Notes under the pieces: model-generated
What the model was told of the DNA's origin: nothing
Seen by the model: only the letters and a program-made list of their open reading frames with translations
Database searches by the model: none
Assembly (NCBI GenBank): GCA_040905665.1
Contig: JBBDRD010000035.1
Location: 1 to 64,000 of the forward strand
Reading direction: 5' to 3'
DNA from: DASVCN01 sp040905665
Lineage (GTDB): Bacteria > Deinococcota > Deinococci > Deinococcales > Trueperaceae
Length of the DNA: 64,000 bases
Translations under genes and position numbers: made by a program
Shown here: piece by piece, positions 10,701-17,107 of the stretch
Layout of the letters: each line of letters opens with the position of its first letter
Numbering within the stretch: position 1 is the first letter of the stretch

Positions 10701-12380
10701 CACGCGTATTGGTGACAGGTCGACGTTTCCGTTGACCGAGAGCGGACCCAGCGCCCCCCTGATCTCGCGCACCTCGCCCTCGATCAACCTTCCTTCCAGC
10801 GAACCCGAAAAGTCGGCCTCGCTTTGAATGCCGTACGCCGCCGGCCCCTCGCTCCCCGCGCCCGCTACCTCGAGCTCCAGGGGGAGGGCCGCGAGTGGAC
10901 CATCGGCCCGCAAGGCAAGATCGAGCGGACCGCTGAGACCGGGCAGCGTCAAGTGCTGCACGGCAAGTCGACCCTCCAGGTTGCCCTCGGACAACACCGC
11001 CGCTCCTTCGCCTCCGGCGCCCAAGCCGTCGCTCCCGGTCAGGAAAAGCTGCAGACCATCTTCGTCCAGTAGCGCGTCGCCGTCGAGAGTCACCGGCCGG
11101 CCGGCAACAGCTCCATATACGCTGGCGACCCCTTCACCTGTCGCTCCATCCGGATCGAACGACGCCGATACCTGCCAGCCTGCCGCCAACCCTTCCGTCA
11201 ACTCCACTCCGTTGGCCCTCAGGAGCATCTGCGGCACGCCGGCTTGTGGCCGGAGAATCAGGGTCACCGGGCCTTGCGCGAGCGCGCCGCCGGCCTGCAC
11301 GTTCGCGCCGACAGCGGTGTCGTATTCGAAGGTCGCGGAGAGATCGTCAAGCGGAAGCTCTAGTATGCTGCCGCCGCCCGAACCGTGGCCCGAGAGGGCA
11401 ACACTGCTCCATCCGGATGCTTCGAGTTCCACGTCGGCATTGCCGGTGATGTCGAGGAAGTCGGTAGAGAGGCTGTTGCGAGCCAGCCAAGCGGCCAACG
11501 CGTCGAGTTCGGGTCGCCCGCGGGCACTGCCCTGCCAGTGCTCGGCCGGCACATTTACTTCGATATGGGCCGATAACGGTCCGCCGAGGGCCTCTCCGGT
11601 CAGATCGCCTTTGATCACGCCCCGGTCGTAGCGGACCGGCCCCGCCAGCTCCCCTACACTCGAACCGAGGTAGCTAACTCTTCCCCCATTGATCATTGCG
11701 TCTGCTACTACGCCGCCGGCGTCGGCAGCCAATCTTCCCTGAACCACCCCGGAGTCGACGCCGTCCCACCAGTGCCGGGCCAGGCGTGCATCGGCAGAGA
11801 GTATTTCAAGGTCCAGGCTCCAAGGCGAGAGCCGCATCTTTCCCGCCAGTTGCGCCCCGCCCTCATTGCTCCGGACGGTTGCTTCGAAGTTCAACATTTC
11901 CTGGCTACGAGTAACCGACACGTCTTCGATGTCGAGTGAAGGCAGAGTCCAGGGGCTGCCATCGATCTCCATGGCAACGTCGCGCACGCTCAGTTCACGG
12001 AGTTGCAGTGCGATGGGCGATCTCCGGCCGCCGCCGGGAACAGCGTCGAACGCGGTTGGGTCGATGCTCCCCCGCAGCCCCTCGAGCTCGAGCGAGAGAG
12101 GCAATTCACCGGTAATCAGCGACGGCAGGAAGTAGTCGACGGCCACCGTTCCGGCGTCCGCCCGAACTCCCGGCCCTGCGACTGTGGCGCCTGTGAGTTC
12201 GACGCCCAGCCAGGGATTACCCGTTGCATCTCCATAGGCGAGGTCGTAGCCGAACTCCTCGAGGGCCACCACCGCTCGCTCGAGCAGCCATTCGCGCCCA
12301 AAATCGGTTACCGGAAAGAGTGCCAGGGCCGCGAATAGAGCCAGCAATGCCCCAGGTAACAGCCAGCGGCGTAAGCGCAT
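1785..12380 (-). CDS. tamB: Giant TamB-like (DUF490/AsmA-type) envelope bridge protein
   Basis: A 3531-residue protein with one N-terminal hydrophobic anchor (about residues 5-22), followed by thousands of residues of monotonous short beta-strand, Ser/Gly/Leu-rich sequence. It ends in a TamB-type C-terminal domain over about the last 380 residues, with a terminal strand finishing FGVTLRW. TamB family members form long hydrophobic grooves spanning the periplasm; they act in outer-membrane protein assembly or phospholipid transfer. E. coli TamB is about 1260 residues, so this one is nearly three times longer. I see no TamA/BamA barrel beside it. In-frame 12- and 15-bp tandem repeats interrupt it near residues 565-599, 700-712, 1287-1302 and 2620-2635. 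The ATG start gives the anchor directly. The family call is firm; the cargo is unknown. Confidence 0.9.
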   Translation of the reverse strand: MRLRRWLLPGALLALFAALALFPVTDFGREWLLERAVVALEEFGYDLAYGDATGNPWLGVELTGATVAGPGVRADAGTVAVDYFLPSLITGELPLSLELEGLRGSIDPTAFDAVPGGGRRSPIALQLRELSVRDVAMEIDGSPWTLPSLDIEDVSVTRSQEMLNFEATVRSNEGGAQLAGKMRLSPWSLDLEILSADARLARHWWDGVDSGVVQGRLAADAGGVVADAMINGGRVSYLGSSVGELAGPVRYDRGVIKGDLTGEALGGPLSAHIEVNVPAEHWQGSARGRPELDALAAWLARNSLSTDFLDITGNADVELEASGWSSVALSGHGSGGGSILELPLDDLSATFEYDTAVGANVQAGGALAQGPVTLILRPQAGVPQMLLRANGVELTEGLAAGWQVSASFDPDGATGEGVASVYGAVAGRPVTLDGDALLDEDGLQLFLTGSDGLGAGGEGAAVLSEGNLEGRLAVQHLTLPGLSGPLDLALRADGPLAALPLELEVAGAGSEGPAAYGIQSEADFSGSLEGRLIEGEVREIRGALGPLSVNGNVDLSPIRVELEYDLAGVELASDGLTGFDLSNVGLTGADTTNTDLSSAATAGAAQAQLAASGSLSYSAQELRSEARVLLERLAAFDAQLGPLILDVQANWNDGPGGSTRTESSADEIAGEAENGGIEIGFASVAEGEAAVEAAGEPPGEADTAADTAASTAADAQAEPVIVGSFGAGGLQLSLNDPPLSLSGVSVSVTGGLALPTEGRLAADVVVSSSELLISIEPTDEGHDLRLAAQPGLQLGPVTLRQPFEASGGVNRELSSGQLTGTLSGLPWRAEFERNESEVTFDFLAGSAEEGSAEVGNEAADAGERSGGATAGENFNLVFDGTTGNWRAAGNLDLTPFAGAFDLPLTGRVQGDLAYTPEGFTGDLSAEGNASGMPVELNIRASGQRFDLSGRAVTAGLPWRLAGASLLEGDAVLPTLESTTLEATSEYGAVTLRGSELSGSGQLPTEFGPLSLDNGGWSLEGSLASRQAVISTSGSTATVAWGDDIRAQGVQAGARVRADLLEDFTLSGLPGRLDAELVWSAGGPGVGSPDVDEGVGAGQGDIAGEVVLAGQPLALSGDLQALQLSGSLDALELSGALLGTPLIRGTLAIDARIPVDDPADAQVGFELNSGEAALAGRVAARDGAWSATVEGSGLQASYRAGKLSVQAQEAQLHPFLAHPAISGALAADGALVHDALGGWQGELTLSLGDPALAAQLTGTGESLSVTTQISGAQYQAQAAGTLFPSLDVEVSGRAVSGSAVSGSAHGDISAGVSGSATQGGGVALEGTVAGDLLAPRFEGRLTTDELELGPLALPALALELEGDAQSGLSAVGEGVSVTVGPSGLSGNLDLQPKLAGQPQRLQAALSGTIGHPLVDLDVSGTLVNGTARFEGGTGRASLAVDPEPWLPQPLTSSAPAELELTLSEAGSWNGVVVAPITLSGSPLELHANLEGEGVSYIGNATLSHAQGRLVEASIAGEGDDWRASVDLAQTEQAAIAALLPAAGELRPAGTLRLSGNPLAVEVDASITGTLASQPLNLRLTGDSNAGVRVTGTAAGAEVSAFAQESGAEFEISDGTRLDVSGAVNWDEALQLTLDGTAIGRALLASGEYHPGSGTGMLRASLGDTRLELQAESIDGESASGTAIDLHVTNANAEGNAGTFDLRLAGPLTPRASLTGTVEAAMPGAPAPLRAAIELNLSTGGRPNLQLTADGLALRVQEGDAGWQARLDGEGVLAGLFDTDAALSWTQGDGFGGSGHLLLPLGALDSPLLKTLTELGQDSVDSATGDLAVEALLEGDGNLLASLALAGSPVTDEVAGDFEAANQLATAQVVLSARPWEDPSLGGELRFGAELGQLWLRYPGEPLALTGRLALDGTIFEPTASGPLALAGAIDGAGTLEYAGGIGSLAIEGDRLLFTANGELDGRLGLEIETRGLEIEPLLGLLSPIAGATGVDLRANLRRDAGGELTGELSDFLIRSSQSTISGSARLRDGVDAQISLDVELADLLLNASLSAPLRGTLEGSLAGSVQLEATDLRSLAAGTLRGSLRLENARVENPGTPGTGAGLSGSLEVAGVAGDPRLHLALSANGSAAGDLLVDAQPSQGRFVVSSDLRWGPLSTDLEITAAPASITASGRVELPGGGFSVSSSSPSAGTDIVALEGEGRYRDWRLAIDSGTLELTLDANLASLGAGVSGVVSATTGTVGEGDGWLGAEVRELSWGGVSLGDIRVTSESPGAEIQIEGQSITATVRPADGLSWSIERLTLELPQGLRLDASGSGRGAEGNAELVVSGEVAGSAAYLPLSVTHSESSGLTIGGTGEVLGGTVRLSASLDTEFGLGNGDATFTGSSSEAAWQGSLSATGLEIAGAQTDLEGTVSGPADAPTLALEGSANGSYFDVTGTSLISMASQSLDLQIDSQFLDSPLNVDATRGTSAQIVLTSAQQSLTVGFASPGNDVGLGEAGSGADLSGSLNLNVGPLRLALAASEATESAGEGGLALQITAPELPGFTLATTITVAELADPAHLLAQPLVLTGRNGTTGEARFALTPLSLSLEELGYRNEELALEVRGTLGPGATAELSGVAQLLRSERPRSERPRSERPRLLPTLPVEAELPFELSANGDAVSLVSSGELGWAELHYQIASGTASLATALEFGGGTVEGEVTFSPESGPSGRLRLNELPLVVLANEDPLRLSGTFEVTPQDLGVDAQLRGASGSLRATGAWGLGLLLPQEFAPLGGATRRLDLQLGTFDLTTVPWVARRLPYLSAPLSGFLQVQGQRLVGRLVAPDLAVAGEPLPISVDISGTAEELLLSTVVADSPVQLTINAQSVSAVATLERFPLHQLAQAVTGPLDVSAEVTGVARLVLPWGQLQGLAIEVATELIRLERADVVTTGNVSLAYADGELSVNEASFSGAGTWQAQGTVRPDLLDLRLSATDADFGPLLGLVPLLAQYEVGARGSLELRTEGTLEEPLVTLTSSSLDFEIAGTSYRLQGGEATLRDEQLALSASVAGLSPVTGLVEVEGSGQVELVPMRLGDAQFTVQGNANVPGLGEVEGFMGTVHSQPGEPLRLEGTGRLGEPFTIEGTLVPLDLTLNGNDLAIRLPYLLLASAQVDANVRLRWEDALRFSGSVDVDQALFEMGIRPPSTRERSEPNPVASRFVFENVRIRAPARVRFMENFGSAETSLDLTLGGTAAGPTLNGTAQVLRGTIQFSGRDFRITEAQARFDPSRGVLPVLDVTAVTTFEVGRVSPSGDTVRFVSPQSESRFEVILSFTGELEATPGASPPFRLDLAPALSSEALIQEVREDGSTTSPRGLSEPELLSLITLGRLELNAPLAGQAGLATAVAEGAIDTAVDLLFVSELQTALAEALDIDVVEINTTALSSIFGRSSSDPFSVSLRLGGYLSDEVFASYRIGTFDDVRGLYALTNEVNLNYELGPLELDLAGRVNFEDTGIPEPDAELSATIRYEFDGLTGIEGGVDLSDERQQVRFGVTLRW
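4474..4518 (-). repeat. 15-bp x3 in-frame tandem repeat inside tamB
   Basis: GGTCTTTCTGAACGC (plus-strand reading) occurs three times head to tail, the last copy with one change. It encodes a charged RSERP run around residues 2620-2635, out of character with the surrounding Ser/Gly/Leu strands. It keeps the reading frame. Confidence 0.95.
8475..8519 (-). repeat. 15-bp x3 in-frame tandem repeat inside tamB
   Basis: Three copies of ACTGCCACTAACCGC with one or two differences each. They encode repeated VSGSA/VSGRA units near residues 1287-1302. Confidence 0.9.
10243..10278 (-). repeat. 12-bp x3 in-frame tandem repeat inside tamB
   Basis: GCTGCTGTGTCG in three tandem copies (first copy one or two changes), encoding an Ala/Asp/Thr linker of AADT/AAST type near residues 700-712. 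Confidence 0.9.
10584..10688 (-). repeat. Degenerate 15-bp x7 repeat encoding a pentapeptide-like run in tamB
   Basis: Seven consecutive 15-base units on the minus strand encode DLAGV, ELASD, GLTGF, DLSNV, GLTGA, DTTNT and DLSSA (residues 565-599). The strict five-residue period with Leu or Thr at position 2 resembles pentapeptide-repeat sequence (A(D/N)LXX), but the run is only seven units long and lies within a TamB scaffold. Confidence 0.75.
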
Positions 12381-12490
12381 CAGGGAACGGAAACTCCGGG
12401 GGAGGCTAGGTGCATGAGAGGATCGTGATGAGGTTCGCGCTCACATGAAACGATACCACCGGACCGGCGTAAATCGCGTTACCATGCGGC

Positions 12491-12772
12491 GTGAATGAAG
12501 CCGAGCGGACCAGATTGACGGCCCTAGTTTCTGGCGACGTGCAGGGGGTGGGCTACCGGGAGTTCGTACGCCGGACCGCTCTCGACCTGAACCTCGCCGG
12601 ATACGCCGAGAATCTCGACGACGGACGGGTTGAGGTAGTCGCCGAAGGCGCCGGCGAGGATCTCGACTTGCTGCTGGTGCGGCTGCGGATGGGTCCTGCC
12701 CACGCCGAGGTGGACGAGATCGAGGTCGCCTGGGGTGAAGGGGGCGGGCTCGACCGCTTCTACGTCTACTGA
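12491..12772 (+). CDS. acyP: Acylphosphatase
   Basis: A small cytosolic enzyme of 93 residues that hydrolyses carboxyl-phosphate bonds such as acetyl or carbamoyl phosphate. The family signature is present: VSGDVQGVGYREFVRR near residues 13-28 holds the catalytic Arg, and the conserved Asn-containing strand appears as GYAENLDDGRVEVVAEG. The GTG at 12491 is the only workable start; an ATG seven bases earlier runs into a stop after four codons. The stop codon overlaps the first base of the trpC start (TGATG), so the two are probably translated together. The pairing with trpC has no obvious metabolic logic. Confidence 0.93.
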   Translation: MNEAERTRLTALVSGDVQGVGYREFVRRTALDLNLAGYAENLDDGRVEVVAEGAGEDLDLLLVRLRMGPAHAEVDEIEVAWGEGGGLDRFYVY

Positions 12773-13704
12773 TGTCCTCCGATATGTGGGCCCGTTCGCG
12801 AGCCTCGTCGCCCGCTGTCGACGCTCCCCCAGCCCTCTCGGCCGCGGCTCTTGCCGAAGTGCCGGGCGTCCTGGGGAAGATCGCCCGGGAGCGGCTCGAG
12901 GATTACCGGGATGTTCCGGTTGGTTCCGCCGGCGATGTGAGAGGTGATGTGGCGCTCGCCGCACGCCATGAACCTCCCGCTTTCGCCCAGGCGCTGCGTT
13001 CGCCGGGACTGTCGATCATCGCCGAGATCAAGCGCTCCAGTCCCTCGCAAGGCGCGATAGCCCCTCTCGACCCGGTTGTCGCCGCCCGTGCGTACCGCGA
13101 CGGCGGAGCGGCGGCGTTGAGCGTGCTCACCGAACCGCGTCACTTTGGCGGGAAGCTGGAACACCTTGCCATGGTGCGAGAAGCCATGGTGAGTGAAGAC
13201 ATGGTGAGTGAAGCCATGGTGCGAGAAGAGCAGCTGCATGACAGGGCCGCGTTGCCGATATTGCGCAAGGACTTCACTGTCCATCCCGTCCAGTTGTTGG
13301 AGGCGCGGGCGATGGGGGCCTCGGCGGTACTGCTCATCGTGGCGCTTACCGGCATGTACACATCTTCCTATCTGCGCTTCGCGAGCGACCTGGGACTCGA
13401 TGCGCTGGTCGAGGTACACGACGAAGCGGAACTCGACGTCGCCCTGGAGGCGGGAGCCCAACTTATCGGCGTAAACAACCGCGATCTGAGGTCGCTGGAG
13501 ATCGACTTGGCCACGGCGCCTAAGCTTCTCGCGATCGCCCGCGATTCGGGATACGAGGGCGTGCTGGTAGCCGAGTCGGGTTATAGGCGTCGCGAGGAGC
13601 TGGTGCCGCTGGACGGGTTGGCTCACGCTGTCCTGGTAGGCACCAGCGTGGCCGGTTCCGGGGATCTCGCCGCGGCGGTGCGCCGTTTGTTGAATCGGGA
13701 TTAA
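12772..13704 (+). CDS. trpC: Indole-3-glycerol-phosphate synthase
   Basis: Catalyses ring closure of carboxyphenylaminodeoxyribulose phosphate to indole-3-glycerol phosphate in tryptophan synthesis. It is a TIM barrel with IIAEIKRSSPS (82-92), the loop LPILRKDF (161-168), GVNNRDLRSLEID and AESGY. At 310 residues it is longer than the usual 250-270. The excess comes from a 25-residue N-terminal lead and an insertion at about residues 133-157, between HFGGKLE and LPILRKDF, made of MVRE/MVSE repeats. The start codon overlaps the acyP stop. No other trp genes are in the window, so the pathway is dispersed. The catalytic Lys, Glu and Asn residues appear intact. Confidence 0.95.
   Translation: MSSDMWARSRASSPAVDAPPALSAAALAEVPGVLGKIARERLEDYRDVPVGSAGDVRGDVALAARHEPPAFAQALRSPGLSIIAEIKRSSPSQGAIAPLDPVVAARAYRDGGAAALSVLTEPRHFGGKLEHLAMVREAMVSEDMVSEAMVREEQLHDRAALPILRKDFTVHPVQLLEARAMGASAVLLIVALTGMYTSSYLRFASDLGLDALVEVHDEAELDVALEAGAQLIGVNNRDLRSLEIDLATAPKLLAIARDSGYEGVLVAESGYRRREELVPLDGLAHAVLVGTSVAGSGDLAAAVRRLLNRD
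13168..13227 (+). repeat. 15-bp x4 in-frame tandem repeat inside trpC
   Basis: GCCATGGTGCGAGAA is repeated four times; copies 2 and 3 read AGTGAA at the end and copy 3 starts GAC. The products are AMVRE, AMVSE, DMVSE and AMVRE. It sits in the surface loop just before the beta strand carrying LRKDF, where TrpC homologues normally have a short VREAV-type helix. Confidence 0.95.
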
Positions 13705-13805
13705 CGGCGTGCCGGCCGACACCCAGAAATCCCGTGAGTGGTTCATAATCTTCGGGCGCCGGGGCGAAAGGCTTCTGCGCCACCGGCCGGCTCATGAGGG
13801 GCCGA

Positions 13806-13811
13806 TATACT
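13806..13811 (+). promoter_or_regulatory. -10 box of a probable leaderless promoter
   Basis: TATACT ends 7 bases before the ATG at 13819, and no Shine-Dalgarno sequence is visible. That spacing places transcription start at or beside the start codon, as in leaderless Deinococcota mRNAs. No clear -35 box is seen. Confidence 0.6.
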
Positions 13812-13818
13812 CGCTGCC

Positions 13819-15060
13819 ATGACAGTCGCCCTCAGTACCAACATTCGATCACGGAGGCTCGACAACGGCGTGACGTTGGTCTTCGAATCCATGCCTTGGC
13901 TACGCAGCCTTAGCATGGCTTTTCTGCTTCCGGTAGGCTCCGTCACCGACCCTGAAGGTCTCGAAGGCAGCGCCACCGTCCTCTCCGACTGGCTCTCTCG
14001 TGGAGCCGGGGGACGCGACTCGCGTGAGTTCAACGAACGGCTCGACGGACTGGGCGTGCGGCGCGGTGGCGGCGCGGGCCGGGAGGTCACCAGCGTCACC
14101 GCCTCCATGCTGGCTACCGCCCTGCCCGACGCGCTGCCGCTCATTGCCGACATGCTTCGCCGCCCGCAACTGGAGCCGGCCGAGTTCGACAGCGCACGTG
14201 AGTTGGCCCAGCAGGAACTCGCTTCGCTCGATGACAGCCCCGGGCAGCGCTTGGGCGAGCTCCTCTCTGGCCACTACTTCACCTCGCCGCACGGCCGCTC
14301 CGTTTATGGAACGCCAGAGGGCCTCGCGGCATTGGGCCCCGACTCCGTAGCTTCCGACTACCGCCGTCGTTACGCGCCCAAAGGGATGGTAATTGCCGCA
14401 GCAGGCGGCGCCGACTGGGAGGAACTACTGGCGTTCACCGAGCGCGCCTTCGGTGATTGGGAGGGCTCGCCGCCCCCTCTGCCCGAAGTGGCCGTGGAGC
14501 AGCCCCGCCGGCATCATGTGATGGCGGAAACCAGCCAAGTGCAGATAGGCCTGGCCTATCCCGGGCTCCCACCGCAGCACTCCGACTGGTACCGCCACAC
14601 ACTGGCGATGAATGTGTTGTCGGGCGGAAGCGGCAGCCGGCTTTTCATGGAGGTGCGTGAGAAGCGCGGGCTCGCCTACAGCGTTCACGCCGGAGCGCGA
14701 GCGGTTCGCGGTTACGGCTACGTCGTTGCGCGAGCGGGCACCACGCCGGAGCGGGCCGAGGAAACTCTCGACGTGATGCTCGAGGAGATATCGAGCCTGG
14801 GACATGGGGTCTACGCCGAGGAGCTGGAGCGGTCCCGCATCGGCATACTCTCGCAGCTCGTCATGCAGGGCGAATCCAGCGGGTCTCGGGCGGTCGCGCT
14901 GGCCCACGACATGTACCTTCGCGGCGAGGCTCGCAGCCTGGCTCAGATCAAGAGCACCATTTCGACCATCAGCCTGAATGACGTGAACTCCTTCCTGGCT
15001 TTACAGAGGCCTCCCCGACCGACCGTGCTCACGCTGGGACCGAGCAGCGCGGCCCGCTGA
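13819..15060 (+). CDS. M16-family peptidase homologue, catalytically inactive subunit
   Basis: A 413-residue insulinase-fold protein. At the place where active M16 enzymes carry HxxEH, this protein has GLEGSATVLSDWLSRG (about residues 48-63), so the zinc ligands are missing. It keeps the R/Y substrate-binding motif as VREKRGLAYSVHAG around residues 278-290. This matches the known M16B arrangement in which an inactive R/Y subunit pairs with an active zinc subunit; that subunit is the next gene. Likely a protease complex for peptide or precursor turnover; location is uncertain because no signal peptide is visible. Confidence 0.88.
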   Translation: MTVALSTNIRSRRLDNGVTLVFESMPWLRSLSMAFLLPVGSVTDPEGLEGSATVLSDWLSRGAGGRDSREFNERLDGLGVRRGGGAGREVTSVTASMLATALPDALPLIADMLRRPQLEPAEFDSARELAQQELASLDDSPGQRLGELLSGHYFTSPHGRSVYGTPEGLAALGPDSVASDYRRRYAPKGMVIAAAGGADWEELLAFTERAFGDWEGSPPPLPEVAVEQPRRHHVMAETSQVQIGLAYPGLPPQHSDWYRHTLAMNVLSGGSGSRLFMEVREKRGLAYSVHAGARAVRGYGYVVARAGTTPERAEETLDVMLEEISSLGHGVYAEELERSRIGILSQLVMQGESSGSRAVALAHDMYLRGEARSLAQIKSTISTISLNDVNSFLALQRPPRPTVLTLGPSSAAR

Positions 15061-15064
15061 CCCT

Positions 15065-15125
15065 TCTCAAGACCCCCATTCTCCAGACCACCACTCACTT
15101 GACCCCTATCCTCAAGACTCCCACT
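15065..15125 (+). repeat. Degenerate ~15-bp repeats in the spacer between the M16 genes
   Basis: The 87-base spacer begins just after the stop of the first M16 gene. It contains about four imperfect copies of a CTCAAGACCCCCA-like unit spaced 14-17 bases apart. The copies are diverged, so the period is approximate. Confidence 0.6.
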
Positions 15126-15147
15126 GATCTTCTCGAACGAGGTATCG

Positions 15148-16392
15148 ATGACGACTGAGTTTCGCTTCCATCACGCCCGCCTCCCAAACGGCCTCACCGT
15201 GATCGGTGAGCACAACCCGGCCGCGCAAAGCGTTGCCGCCGGCTATTTCGTGAACACCGGAGCCCGCGACGAGTCTGATGAGATCTCGGGCGTCTCGCAC
15301 TTCCTGGAACACATGATGTTCAAGGGCACAGCGAGGCGTAGTGCCGAGGACATAAACCGCGAGTTCGACGAGTTGGGCGCGCGCAGTAACGCCTATACCA
15401 GTGAGGAGCACACCGTTTACTACGGGGCGGTACTCCCGGAGCACCGCGAGCGGCTGCTCGATCTGCTGAGCGACATGATGCGGCCGGCGCTTCGTGAGGA
15501 CGACTTCCAGGTGGAGAAGAAGGTGATCCTCGAAGAGATCGCCATGTACCAGGACCGGCCGAATCTGCGGGTGTTCGAGCTCGGCAGCCGCAACTTCTTC
15601 CGTGACCACCCGCTTGGCAATAGCGTGCTGGGAACGCCCGAAAACATTGCTCGGCTCTCACGTGAACAGATGCTGGAGTACTTCCGCTCCCGTTATGCGC
15701 CCAACAATTTGGTGCTCACTCTGGCCGGCGCCTATGACTGGGATGCGACCTTGGCGCAGGTGCAGGCTGCCACCCAGGAGTGGGAATCGCAGACGGTGGT
15801 GAGGAGCTATCCCCAGCTCCACCAGGCCACCGGTGGGGACAGCTTGGCCGACGAGAAGCTGAAACGCGTTCACATCGGCTTTTGGGCGCCGGCGCCCAGC
15901 GCCCAGAGTGACTTGCGTTACGCGGCCGCGCTTTTGGCGAGTTGCCTGGGTGACGGAAGCGGTAGTCGACTCTACTGGGCGCTGGTCGACAAGGGAACGG
16001 CCGAAGTTGCCCAGATGTGGCACGACTCGGGCGACGCGGCGGGATCGTTCATGGGCTACGCCTCGACCTCGCCCGACCGGAGCGCCGAGGTGCTTGAGAA
16101 GGTCCGCGAGGTGTTGCTCGAAGCGCACGTCGAACCGCCCAGCCCGGAGGAGTGGGAGCGAGCCCGTAACAAGATCGCCACATCGCTGACCTTGGGTGCC
16201 GAAACGCCCTTCGGCCGCCTGATGTCGCTCGGTAACTCCTATCTGTACAACGGAGCCTATCAGAGCCAGGACGAGTTGCTGGCGCGAGTCATGAGTGCGA
16301 CTCGCGAACAGTCCGCAGAAATCCTCGCCGGACGCACATTCGACGGACTCTACACGCTCACGCTTGGACCGAACGGCGTTGCCGGCGCGTGA
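15148..16392 (+). CDS. M16-family zinc peptidase, active subunit
   Basis: A 414-residue processing-peptidase-type enzyme. The zinc motif HFLEH is at about residues 51-55 (SGVSHFLEHMMFKGT), with the downstream Glu in EEHTVYYGAVLPEH. The R/Y motif of the partner is absent here (RLYWALVDKGTAEVAQM at the equivalent place). The two adjacent genes therefore look like the two halves of one heterodimeric protease. The end overlaps the next start by four bases (GTGA), coupling it to the LptA-like gene. No signal peptide is visible. Confidence 0.93.
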   Translation: MTTEFRFHHARLPNGLTVIGEHNPAAQSVAAGYFVNTGARDESDEISGVSHFLEHMMFKGTARRSAEDINREFDELGARSNAYTSEEHTVYYGAVLPEHRERLLDLLSDMMRPALREDDFQVEKKVILEEIAMYQDRPNLRVFELGSRNFFRDHPLGNSVLGTPENIARLSREQMLEYFRSRYAPNNLVLTLAGAYDWDATLAQVQAATQEWESQTVVRSYPQLHQATGGDSLADEKLKRVHIGFWAPAPSAQSDLRYAAALLASCLGDGSGSRLYWALVDKGTAEVAQMWHDSGDAAGSFMGYASTSPDRSAEVLEKVREVLLEAHVEPPSPEEWERARNKIATSLTLGAETPFGRLMSLGNSYLYNGAYQSQDELLARVMSATREQSAEILAGRTFDGLYTLTLGPNGVAGA

Positions 16393-17099
16393 GGACTCTG
16401 CTGCTTACGCTGGCTCTGCTGCTCGCCGCTGAGGCGCAGGGCCAGCAGCAGAGCCGGGACAGTGAGCAACCGGGCGAAGCGGCGTTCGCCGGACTAAGCG
16501 TTCTGGCCTTTGGTGACCAGCAGTTGGACCTTTCCACCGGCATCACCACTTTGCCGGACGGCGGCCAGGTAATCGACCGGCAGCACGGTGTGACACTAAC
16601 GGCCGGCAGCTTGCGTTACCGCGAGGGTGAATTCGTGGAGGCGCAGGAGGTCGAGCTTTCAGGCGACTTCGGAGTAGCGCACGCCGAGAGCGTCTACATC
16701 GACCTGACCCAGGGCCGATTGGACGCCACCGGAGGAGTCGTTTTCGAGCGGGAGACATTGGGCCTCACGGCGCAGTCGCTGCAGTACTACGCCAATGAGG
16801 GCGTGATCCGTTTCGAGGGACCGGTGTCGGGCGTCGGCCTCGATTTCGAGGGGGCCGCGGCGGTTTTCGACGCTGCCGGCGAAGTTTTCCTCCTGGCCGC
16901 CCCGTATCGCTACCAGGACGCCCTTTTCGAGTTGAGCTCCGACCGCGAGGGAGCGCTGCTTTCGCTCACGCCGGCCGGGGATGAGTCGGGCTCCCTGGTG
17001 GCTTCGAGCACGGTCGAGCCCGGGCTGCTCGCGCGCCTGGCGCCCTTTTTGCCGCAAGGCGCTCCGGCTGGTGCGGCAACCGAAAGCGGGCCGCTGTAG
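16389..17099 (+). CDS. LptA/OstA-like periplasmic protein
   Basis: A 236-residue exported protein with a clear signal peptide (MRTLLLTLALLLAAEAQG). A repeated beta-strand pattern typical of the LptA/OstA fold follows: LTAGSLRYREGEFVEAQEV, AESVYIDLTQGRLDATGGV, LTAQSLQYYANEGVIRFEGPV. LptA-type proteins polymerise into a grooved bridge carrying lipid from the inner to the outer membrane. The GTG start overlaps the M16 stop by four bases. It is followed after eight bases by the LptD-like gene and soon by an LptF/G permease, which supports a transport role. Assignment rests on strand pattern and neighbours; single-gene similarity is weak. Confidence 0.7.
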   Translation: MRTLLLTLALLLAAEAQGQQQSRDSEQPGEAAFAGLSVLAFGDQQLDLSTGITTLPDGGQVIDRQHGVTLTAGSLRYREGEFVEAQEVELSGDFGVAHAESVYIDLTQGRLDATGGVVFERETLGLTAQSLQYYANEGVIRFEGPVSGVGLDFEGAAAVFDAAGEVFLLAAPYRYQDALFELSSDREGALLSLTPAGDESGSLVASSTVEPGLLARLAPFLPQGAPAGAATESGPL

Positions 17100-17107
17100 A
17101 GCCACTC

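Noticed and set aside
12766..13746. A 326-codon minus-strand frame opposite trpC
   Set aside because: TrpC is certain on the plus strand, and the opposite product is Arg/His-rich with no family signature.
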